A stretch of 64,000 bases of DNA from Warburgia ugandensis (Eukaryota > Streptophyta > Magnoliopsida > Canellales > Canellaceae). The position numbers were made by a program, and so were the translations under genes. Of this stretch, positions 12,193-23,000 are shown in pieces (position 1 is the stretch's first letter; every line of letters begins with the position of its first letter). The stretch lies in NCBI GenBank assembly GCA_035236585.1, contig CP141137.1:46460057-46524056 (forward strand). Reading direction: 5' to 3'. The notes beneath the pieces were generated by a model. The model was not told the origin of the DNA. It did not search any database and saw only the letters and a list, made by a program, of their open reading frames with translations.

Positions 12193-13472
12193 TTGCACCA
12201 GCAGAAGTTGTTGTTGTTTCATTTTTTCTTGGTAAAAATGTTGTTTCAATCAGATCAAAATGAAATCGCTCTAATCCTCTCTTTTTCTTTATTAAAGAAA
12301 TAGTGCAATGTAAGAAAGAAAAGAAAGGAGTCAATTACACCTTTCTTTTTGGAAATAGAACTGTTCTTAAATTTAAAATCCTAAATGCATTTTTGATCTT
12401 CAAAGTTTGAAGTTTTTGAGCTGTTATATCCTTGCTGTTATTGTTTATTATTGTCATTTTGTAGAAAGCCATCAATTTTTCTTTCTTTCTTCATTTGTTT
12501 TGTTTCTGTTGTTGGAGATTGCAATCACAACCTTGAGCCCGGATTGAGGTCGAATTATTGGGTCCTGTGGTGAACATTACTGCCTTACATGCAGGTCTAT
12601 GCAAACAGCACGCATGGCCACGTACGCTTTGCAATTCTTATTGCTGAATGGCCATGTACCCTCTGCAATTCTTGTTGCTGCATGGCCATGTACCCTCTCC
12701 CAGCTTCATTTTCCGTTTTCAAGCTTCTTCATATTCAGCAACCGAATTCCTATTATGTCATGAGAAATATGACCTGGTATTAAACTCCTATAGTGGAAGT
12801 TAAGTCTGTGTGAAATCTCCTAGACGTAATTTAAAAAAAGAAAAAGAAAAAGAAAAAACAGAAAGAAATCTCCACAATGTCCCATAGGATCACACGTTTA
12901 TCTTAAGTAGACCACTTCGATCTCTAGTAGAACACTTAGATCGCTTTAGGTGAAGCATGTCCATAGTATTCCTGCTTGCTTACAATTAGAAAAGACGCGG
13001 TCTTAAGGTCTTCAAAGTGTGATATTTATCAATTTCTGGCTAAATCACAGATCAATCAACGTGAGTTAATCTTAAGGGTAATTGATGGATCATGTGGATT
13101 TGCATCCTTTCCTTGGCAGATCATGAAAGTCACCCATATTGATTGATCCTATGTGAAGCACCAACAAAGAATGTTTCTTTGGGTGAACATTTGCCATATT
13201 CTTGACTGGTTTGCAATGGGAAGGATTACTCGGTTGACCCCACCCTTCAAAAGCGTCAAAGCCAAGATTGCATCCCATGATCATTTCCATTATACGTGGA
13301 AATGTTGAGGCTCCCTAGTGTTACCAAAGCAGTAGCCTAGTACTATATTTTGGGAAAGAAAAGAGGTAATGGATGGGAATAGAGACCAACAGAAGAGAGA
13401 AAGGTTAAGCGGGCCTGTTTACTTTCTTTAACAAAAGATGGGTCTTTTAGATTGTCTGATAAAAAAAACAAA
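12193..13472. other. 3' flank of the HDDC2-like gene and intergenic DNA
   Basis: The probable 3' UTR follows the stop, though no clear polyadenylation signal was fixed. An A/G-rich tract lies at 12830-12867. Apart from the 34-bp repeat listed separately, nothing was recognised. Confidence 0.5.
12612..12705. repeat. 34-bp tandem repeat, about 2.7 copies
   Basis: Units at 12612, 12646 and 12680 share GCATGGCCATGTACCCTCTG and GCAATTCTTGTTGCTG. Confidence 0.85.
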
Positions 13473-13523
13473 AAGCAGCCCCATGCACAAAGCTCCCACT
13501 TAGGCGGGTCTGGAGGAGTGACC
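13473..13523 (-). mobile_element. Au SINE 3' fragment
   Basis: Read on the minus strand, this shows the Au 3' end: GGGTCTGGGG-like sequence, GGGAGCTTTGTGCA, then GGGCTGC before a T run. The tRNA-like head is missing. Confidence 0.7.
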
Positions 13524-13771
13524 CTACAGTGTGTTTCATAATTTAAAGAGTCAGACCCGGTAGAGTAGACGCTGACCCTAGAGTGTGGTTTGTTCATAAC
13601 GTTCTGAGTATAGAAATTCTTGTCTTGGGTTTTAAAAGAATGATGGTTCTGATTTTCAATTAAGAATACCCAAGTTACAAACATCCGATGGCCATTACAT
13701 TTGATATGTAGTGCATGTAAGTCATGCTGAACATGATGAATGACTTAGATCTATAAAAGCCATCTTTTGGA

Positions 13772-14030
13772 GTGGGATTAACCCTTGCAGATGCAATTGA
13801 GTCACCCACAACCCACGCATTTAAAGGTGAGTGCAGGGTGTCCCCTATCACATTCTTTCTTCCTTCTGATATGAAATAGTGCCCTCACCCTATTGGGCGT
13901 GGGATTAATCCTTTCGATCCAGCTCAATCACCCACAAAAACTGCACCTCAGAGTAAGTTCCTGAAGTGGGATTTGAACTTGGGTCTACGGGAGCGAATCT
14001 ATGACTCCATTCTCTTAGAGAGATTGAACT
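13772..14030 (-). repeat. 127-bp direct repeat beside a tRNA-like segment
   Basis: GTGGGATTAACCC..CAATTGAGTCACCCACAA at 13772 recurs in changed form at 13899, an offset of 127 bp. Next to it, on the minus strand (about 14030-13965), CAAGTTCAAATCCCACTT resembles a polymerase III B box. A related stretch lies at 39905-39960. This could be a second SINE family, but the body is not recognised. Confidence 0.4.
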
Positions 14031-16140
14031 ACAATTAGCAAGTTAAAGCTGAAGAACTTTGTTCATATGCTATACATAGACATCACATGTATACAACCTT
14101 ATCTGGGGTTTGCCTTAGTACTTATACCTACTAATTAATTGTCCCTTAGAACTATAGCTTTTGATATTGGAATTATTTTATTATTGGTTGAGGCAGTTAA
14201 CATACCAAATCTCACAATATACATACTTCTCTAATCCGTTGTTAATCACTGTAAGATTACTTGCTGTCATCAAGTTCTTCGTATAAATAAAGAGAAGGCC
14301 TCACTTTCTTGGGGCATATTAAACTTATAAACTAAAATTTATATCTCTTATAAGAAAACTGTCCTCCCACCCTCCCTTTCCTCTTAACAGGCAACCCTCT
14401 CACATTGTTCTCCTTACTTTGCCCTCTCCCCCCCCCCAACTTCGCACTCTTTTTCTTTCATTACTTGAGTGTGCACGTGTTCCTTTCTCCTATCATAGCA
14501 TAAACTAAGAACTTCAACAAGTCCAGTGCCCTTATAAATCTTTTGCATTTTCATATGATGGTCAGGGTCCTAGCACAAAAGCTTTGTACTGTTTGCTAAA
14601 AGTACTAGTGAGGTCTGGGTTTTGGGTGATTCAGACCAATCATCTGCCAGGAGCCACATTAGATGGACTACTCATACATCAGAAAATTCTAACCCGCTGG
14701 TTACGCAAGATCTGAATGTTGCTATTAGTGAACCTTTTACACCTCAAGATAATCAAGGCTAGGATCATTTTATTGGAGTTTCTTGAATGCTTTTGTATCA
14801 ACAAAAAAAAGTGCCCAACTTGTTCTTCCTTTTGGTTGCTGGTGTGAACTGTAAACCCACAATGATGACCTCCATATGACACCCTTTTGAAAAATAGGTA
14901 CACAAAGAAGAGGAAGGTGACACATTGGCAATGACATTTGCACTCAGGAAATACTGGTGTTAGAAGGGTCACATGGGTCGGAATTTGGAAACATGGGATT
15001 CCACATGGTACAAGATAAAACATTCTTTCTCCCTCTGTAAAAGCCCCATGAAACTCAATCACTGTATGGGGAAAGAAAGCAAGTCCAGAACTGTTGTTTT
15101 TATTTCAGAAAGAGTCCCACATGGATGCAGTGGCACCCAAAGCACACACCACCAAGCCTCTCACCGTACGTTTGACATGCACAGACAGCACTTATCTGGA
15201 CCTACCATCAATTAACCATTGGCCAAAATTGCACCACCCAGCAATCCTTACCAGTTTGACCGGCGGTGGCTAGTAGATGGGCTCTTTTATCTGCGTAATT
15301 TGCTCCGGAAATGCAGATGGAGTCCATTTTTCAATGATCCTAGTCACCCATCTGCTGAGCCTCGTTGCAGTCTTGCAGAATGGCCAAGGACCATAAATTG
15401 CCCTCATTAACGAGTTGAAGATTGCAAAATGTTGCTTTTACTTGCTTACCTCCAATCAAATCTTGAATTTAGAGGTTTACAGTTTCCACATGGATTTGAA
15501 TATCATTGCATGGATCATCCTTACATCATTAGACAAGAAAGAATAGCTTCAACTTCCCACATCCCCATCATATACTTCCAAAAGGAGAAAATGCTCATTC
15601 ATCATATAAGATCTTAGCTAATGAATGGCTGAAAACTTAAGTTACTGTCGCATATCCAACGGGTAAGAATACTCAAATCTACAGGTTCAATTCTGATCTA
15701 CAGTGAATCTATAAGAAGGATGCCTGCTTGAACGGTTCGGATCATCATAACATATCCTACAATGAAACTGTGTGGAGTGGAGTAGGGACCAGTGAATTCA
15801 GAAAAGAAATACAATCAAATTTCCAAACTAAGCAAAAAAATCATTATTAGCTTAATCATTCCAGAGCCTTGTAACTACGATGAGATTTCCGTTGCTGGGA
15901 AGTTACTCGTATTCAATCCTGTATGCAAATAAAGTAATCTTAAATCATCTAAAGAATGTATTTGAGTCAAAATCATGGTTGGAAACGCAAAGTCTTGGAG
16001 GATTAAAATACAGAAGAGCCGACGTACAGTAAGAACTCGCCTCTAAACGTGTTTGGAATCGGATTTTAGGACTTGGTCTGCAAATGCAGCCTAACCTACC
16101 TGACACTTCCTGTACGATTGCGTCTATGGGGATGATCTCA
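14031..16140. other. Intergenic region upstream of the PERK gene
   Basis: Contains a C run at 14427-14437. Several short open stretches (for example 15219-15410) have no recognised domain. No repeat family was identified. Confidence 0.4.
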
Positions 16141-16749
16141 GTATGTTCTTCTTCTCGTGGAAATTTTCTTCTATAAGTCGCTCACACGTTTATGTGCAGA
16201 AGCTTTTTGGGGAAATCAAACCGTCGGACATGGCGAAAATGGCAGCAATTAATAAAGTGAATGACAGAGATATATTAATTTTCAGTAAAAAGAGGTGAGT
16301 CTTTTTTTTGCTTTCGGATTTGGGAATCTGGGATTTTCTCTGTGGCTCTTTTGCTGATTTGGGTTGCTGCATTTGCTCAAAGAAGTTTAGGAGGTTTTGA
16401 GTTTGTCTTTTCATGTAGATTTGGTCATTTTGGGATGTGGTTTTTTATCATTGAAGTGTTTGGATTATTTTGTTAGCTGGGTTTTTATTTTGAAAGATTT
16501 TGATTATCTGGGTTTTGCTTAGAAAGATTTTGAGACCTTGGATTTTGTTCGAGAATTATTCGACTTTGAGATTTGGACATCAGTGTTAGATTTGGGGTTT
16601 GTTTTTTTCCTTGCAGAAGAAAGTATTCGGTGATTTGGACAGTTTTTAGAGGAGTCTTTCTGCGATTTGGGTTATGCCCCTGGGAACCTTTTCAGTTTGG
16701 AGAGAGGGATTTGGCCGTTTTGATATGTAGATTTGCAGACTAATCTCCT

Positions 16750-16995
16750 AAGTTTCAATTTGAGAGGAATTTTGGTGATTGGATTATTGCTCTGGGAATT
16801 TGATATTTGAGATTGGTAGGAAAGTTTGTTAAGTTTTGACTTGGAGAGGATTTTGGTGATCGGGTTCTTTTTCCCAGAGCCTGATATTTGAGATTCCTTT
16901 GAAAGTTCATTAAGTTTTGACTTGGAGACCATTTTGGTGATTCAATTCTTGTTCTGAGAGATTGATATTCGGGATTGGTTCGGGAAGTTTGGAGA
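16750..16995 (+). repeat. 81-bp tandem repeat in the PERK 5' leader region, three copies
   Basis: The anchor TTTTGGTGATT recurs at 16770, 16851 and 16932, exactly 81 bp apart. Each is followed by a CTGGGAATTTGATATTTGAG-like block and an AAGTTTTGACTTGGAGAGG-like block. It ends about 40 bases before the start codon. It is probably leader or leader-intron sequence; the G/T-rich composition and loss of stops on the other strand are side effects of the repeat. Confidence 0.8.
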
Positions 16996-17027
16996 TTTTG
17001 GTTGTGACCAAGTAAAGTGGGGCTAGA

Positions 17028-20000
17028 ATGGCGGCATCAGCGCCGACTCTGTCTTTGCCGAATCTAGTTCCTCCAACTTTGGTTACTCTCCCACCGCCAT
17101 CCTCGCTTCCTATTCCAGACACATCAGCAACTCCTCCCACACAATCACAACCCAGTGCTACTTCAGATCCACCTATTTCTTCCAATTCTACTTCCCCACC
17201 TCCTCAATTGCCTCCTTCATCCATTTCCGCCCCTCCACCGGTGTCTCTATCTCCTTGGCCTCCTCAACTACCTTCATCATCCCCACCTGTAGTTTCAGCA
17301 CCTCCACCTCCTCTTCCTCCTGCTCTGCCAGTTCCTACTCCAACCCCTCCACCTACATTGTCACCCCTGTCACCTCCCACCGATATTCCTCCAACTATTT
17401 CCCCACCAAATTCATCAGTGCCTGCACCTCCACCTATGCCTTCTCCTCCTCCGGCAGTTTCACCTACTCCAGCTCTTGCTTCCCCTCCGCCACCTGTTAA
17501 TATTTCACCTCCTGCTGAATCACCACCACCACCATCAGTTGACCCACCTGCCAATTCACCTCCACCTCCTGTCCAACCACCTCCTGTTCCAGCTGGTTCT
17601 CAAGCACCTCCACCTGGGCCAAATGCCCCCACAAGACCATTACCTCCACCTAGAAATCCACCGTCACCTTTGCTTTCTCCTCTGCCTGCTAATTCCTCTG
17701 GTGGTGGAATTCTCTCCACACCACCCCCACCCTCTCCTGCTACTCCTATGACCAACACATCATCAGACTCTGCACCAGCACCTGGAAATGTGGTGTCCCC
17801 AGCAAGTGGTGGGAATGGAGCCAGCAATGCAGCTGTAATTGGTTCCGTTGTTGGTCTTGTACTACTGTGTGCAGTTGGATTAGGGTTGTGGCTGTTTTTG
17901 AAGCGAAAGAGAAAGATGGCTCGGTTTCATGGAGGTCATGTTATTCCCACGCAGATTGATTCATCCCAGATGTCAGGTAGTGCTTTTCCTGTTCCTTGCA
18001 TGTAAGGCCACTTCATTTGCAATTTGAAACTGCAACTGTATTGGAATTATAGCCGAACAGCTTCTGTTTGTCAAGCTGCATTTTCCAGATACTGTACCAT
18101 GCTTTAATCTTGATTGTCTTTTCTCTTCAGATTCACCCAATTCAAAGACCATGTCTTCAGCTCCTCTTGTAGAAAATGCTTCTGGCAGAAGTGGTTTTTC
18201 GTATCCACTGTCAGATTCAGGTGGTTTAGGCAACTCAAAATCATGGTTCTCATATGAAGAACTACTACAGCCACAAATGGGTTTTCAGAGCATAACCTTT
18301 TGGGTGAAGGTGGATTTGGTTCAGTGTACAAGGGATGCCTAACGGATGGAAGAGAAGTAGCTGTAAAACAGCTCAAAGTTGGTGGTGGACAGGGAGAGCG
18401 CGAGTTCAGAGTAGAAGTTGAGATTATTAGCCACATACACCACCGCCATTTGGTGTCACTTGTTGGATACTGCATATCAGAACATCAAAGACTGCTTGTA
18501 TATGACTATGTCCCAAATGACACACTCTTTTACCATCTTCATGGTGAGAGATATATTCAGCTCTGCTTGTTTGATTCACAACCAAACAATCATCGATCTC
18601 TCACATTTCTGTTTGCAAATCCTTTGCTATGTGCCAATGAAGTTTTAGTTTTCTAAAATAATGACTTTTGGAAGATCTGTTAACTTACTGCTATGTGCAT
18701 TTTTAGGTCAAGGAAGGCCAGTTTTGGATTGGGCGACCCGTGTTAAGATTGCTGCCGGCGCAGCTCGTGGACTTGCATACCTGTATGAAGACTGTAAATA
18801 TTTTCTTGTGTCTTAGCTTTTAGATAGTCTGATAAATTTCATTGTTTTTATGTCCTATTTATCTCTTTGTATAAGTTACTAATCTTGTCTTTCTGTTTAC
18901 CTTCTATTGTTGCATATATCAGGCCATCCTTGGATTATTCACAGAGATATAAAGTCATCAAACATTCTTTTAGATAACAACTTTGAAGCACAGGTATTTC
19001 CAATGAACTTTGGTTGCTGAATACAATTCTCTTGCAGATTTAGTTTGTGTTTGATTTTGCCAATAATTCTATATTGTAATTGCACTTACTTCTGATGTAA
19101 CAGGTTTCGGATTTTGGACTTGCAAAGTTAACCTTGGATTCTTATACACATGTAACTACACGTGTTATGGGAACCTTTGGGTACAGAACCACACTTAGCT
19201 TTCTAACCTTAATTGTTGTAATTATTTCTATATTAGAAAATAGATGTATCTCAAAAGGGGAGCCTTGGTGCAATGGTAGAGTTGTTGCCTTGTGACCTGG
19301 AGGTCATGAGTTAGAGGCATGGAAACAGCCTCTTGCAAAATGCAAGGTAAGGCTGCATACTATAGACCCGTTGTGGTCTGCCCCTTCGACCCCACATATG
19401 CGGAAGCTTCGTGCATTGGGCTGCTAATAGAGAATAAATGTATCTTATGTAATAGAGACCTGACAAATATCACTATCCAGATATTTGGCTCCAGAGTATG
19501 CGTCCAGTGGAAAGCTGACTGATAAATCCGATGTCTACTCTTTTGGAGTTGTGCTTTTAGAACTTATTACTGGACACAAGCCTGTTGATGCATCTCAACC
19601 CTTGGGAGATGAGAGTCTTGTTGAGTGGGTAAGAATTCTTTCTCTAACAATGTAAACCTTTGTTATGTTTTACTCTTTGAAACTCTGACTTACTCACTTT
19701 ATTTATAGCTTATTCATAATCATAGTTGGATCATCAAGTTTTAAACTGCTCTCATGCATTGGTATTTTCAACTGTAGTTGCTCACATATAGTGTGTGCTG
19801 TTGTTTGGTGGTTGGCCTCAGCATTAGCTTGTGACAATACTTTTGTCCCCCCAAGAAAAAGTACAGTACTCGTAAATGATACTCTATCGAAAGATATCCT
19901 TTCCAATCAGCATTAGAATAATTGTCAATGCTTACTTGGCTATTTGAATTAAAATAAATCTTCACTTAGGGTAACCCTTGGGTTCTTAATATTTTCACAA

Positions 20001-23000
20001 ACTACATTGTCTTGAGGGAGATTAGACTTAGATGGTTTGGGCATGTCCAACGAAGACCAAAAACGGCATCGGTTAGGAGTGAGGCAATCCAAGTCGAAGG
20101 TTGCCAAAGGGCAAGTAGAGGACCCAAGACATGGATAGAAGTGGTGAGAAAAGATTTAAAACTTTGAAATTGAATGAAGCCTTGACACTTAATAGAGGGG
20201 AATGGAGGAACAAGATTTATGTGACCGACCCCTAATCGGGATAAGGTCTTGACGATGATGACAACATTGTCTTGAGGATGGGATAAGCCCTTGATGATGA
20301 TGACGACGACATTGTCTTGAGGAATACCAGGAGAACATGTGAATTGATTCACTATACAGAGAGAAAGCTACTGTGGATGCGCCATTATAAATCCCTGTAC
20401 AAGTTGGTGGTACCTTTGAAGATCCTCAAATGTCTGATATCACTTTCCCCTCATGTGTGCTTTGCTCGTCCATTATGAACACCAAGAGTCCTTTCCTCAA
20501 CATCTCCCTACTCATCAACAAATACATGAGGATTGGTATTTAGAGATGTAAACATGATGGGAGGATGTTGTAGAATTAGCATTTCCTAGATGAGGATAGC
20601 TTTATGTTACATCTCCAATATATCAGACTTACTACAGAAAGAGAAGGTAGTTTCAAAAAGAAGTAGAACCGTATACAGGTCTGTTGGTAGAAGATTTTTT
20701 CAAGTATGCAGAGCTGTTGATAGAAGATTTCTAGGGGATCAGGTGGTTACAAGCCAGTTGGGAAGATATGTAGTCAGTTGGTTAGGATATACCCAATATA
20801 CAGTTAGTATCCAATCTATTACAGATTATTAAGTAGTTACCAATCAAGGATGCACGGTGGATGGGGTGGGAGGAGAAGGGAAGATAAAAGGAAGAGATAG
20901 GGAGGGGAGAGGGAGGGAGAAAGGAGGAAAGGAGTGGGAAAGTGCAAAGGAGGAACTACGTTCCTAACTTCCTACTAGTTTACCTAGATTGGAGCTTTAT
21001 CTTTGTTGACATGAAATCCTTTGTAATTCTCACCAGCTATCAATAAAACGAGTTCCATTCTTTTTTTCTGCAAGTTGTTCTCCCTGAACTTGACACCCTA
21101 GGACTATCAATGGTATTAGAGCTTGATCCGATACTTGGGGCATGGTAAGAACTAGATCGGAAAGGGCAGAAAGCATGGAGAAAGAAGTGGAAACCATGAG
21201 AACCGAAGTGGGAAGCATGAAGGAGGACATTGGAAGGTTGTAGACCAATGTAACGGCGATAAGGGAGTTCTTGCTCGAAATCTGAACATGGATGAGGCAG
21301 AGGCAGGAAGGGGCTGATATGTTACCTCATCAGACAGGCGATCGAGGAAGACCTAGGGTACCGGAGGTAGGAGAGTCGTCGGGTGGGGATAACCATGGCT
21401 TGTCGGTAATGTCGGAAAGCCCTAGAGTAGAACCCAGGAGATCAGATCTTCCGGTATTCGACGGGCAAGATCCGATGGGGTGGTTGTGTCGGGCCGAACA
21501 ATACTTTTGGCTGAATCGCCTTACAGAGGAGGAGAAGGTGACCGTCGCTTCTGTCTGCTTGGAGGGAGAAGTCCTCCACTGGTTCCTTTGGTCGGATGCG
21601 AGGTCGCCGTTCAGATCTTGGTCCACCTTCAGGGCAGCCCTCCTCTAGAGGTTTCGGCCATCGCAGTTCAGCGACGACTACAAGGCCCTACTGTCGCTGC
21701 AGCAAGCTTCCCCCGTCGTCGACTTCAGGCGAGACTTTGAGCTGATGTCGGGCCCCTTGGTGGATCTGCCCGACGATCAGCTAAGAGGGACCTTCCTTAA
21801 TGGGCTAAGAGAAGATTTGAAGGCCGAGGTCAAAATGTTTAAGCCCGCTTCCTTAATTGGGCTAATGGATATGGCCCAGAAGATCGAAGAAAAGAATGAG
21901 GCCCTCGAGAGAGTGCGAGCCCACGGACACAGAAGCGGGCTCGGGCCCAAGTTGGCTGCTCCCCATGGACCTTCTCTAAAGAGATCCATGTTCGAGTCTG
22001 GCCCACAGGGGCAAAACCGTAATCTCCTATCCTAAACCTTAACTAGACTACCGAAGACGACGAGGGAGGTAGGGTTCCTTCCCACAACACCGAGTCAGCC
22101 TCGGCCCGGTGCGACACTTTCTGGCGGCTATCCGAGAAGGAGCTCCAGCAAAAGAGGGCCATGGGACTCTACTTCCAGTGCGACGAGAAATACTCGCTCG
22201 CCCACCGTTGCAAGAACCGTAAACTCTAGGTGTTGATTTTGGGGGAGGAAGAAGATGGCAAGGGTCTTGTCGATTCCGTCACTGAGGGAACGGATCTGTG
22301 CGAGGAGGAAATGACCCGACTTGAATTATCGATGCAGGCCATCGTTGGGATGTTTGTAGCCGATGTCATGAAGTGAGAGAGCTTCTGGGAGGATGGGAGG
22401 TCGCGGTTCTAGTGGACATTGGAGCATCCCATAACTTCATCGCCCGAAAGCTGGTTGATGAGTTACAGATCCCAGTGACCCTCACCAAGCTGTTTGGGGT
22501 GTAGGTCGGAGACGGGTATTGCGTTTGGTGAGACGGGGTATGCTGGAATCTCACCTTGTGTCTCCCTGGCTATGTAGTTGCAGGTGCAAGGCGCACCCAA
22601 GTGCAAGGGGTGCGCTTGGAGCCTAAGGTGCCTAGGCGTGCGCCTGAAACATGAGGTGCAAAATTATAATTTTCTAAATTTTCTAATTTTTATTTTCAAA
22701 AAAATTGAAAAACATAAGACTAAAATACAAAAAAAGCATGAAAAATACATCATACATGAAGATACAAGCATGGGTAAGCTATATATGTGGATAAGAATAG
22801 GTATTAACTAATAAATATAAAAAAACAATTTTTTTCTAATTTTTTAAACTTTTAATTTCGGAAAAATTAAAAAAATAACCCTAAATTACAGAAAAAAAGA
22901 TGAAAAAATTATCACACATGAAGACACAAGCATGGGAAAGCTATATATGTGAATAGAAATATGTTTCAATGAAGAAATATGAAAAAGCGAAGACTTTTTT

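Noticed and set aside
13090-13290. 66-codon minus-strand open frame (MEMIMGCNLGFDAFEGWG)
   Set aside because: No family recognised, no neighbours or splice signals to support it.
16672-16932. 86-codon minus-strand frame of repeated KSKLN..KSQIS words
   Set aside because: Produced by the 81-bp tandem repeat, which is a multiple of three; opposite the PERK leader.
17264-17827. Long minus-strand open frames rich in Gly opposite the PERK first exon
   Set aside because: They are reverse readings of the Pro/Ser codons in the extracellular domain; no independent gene signal.
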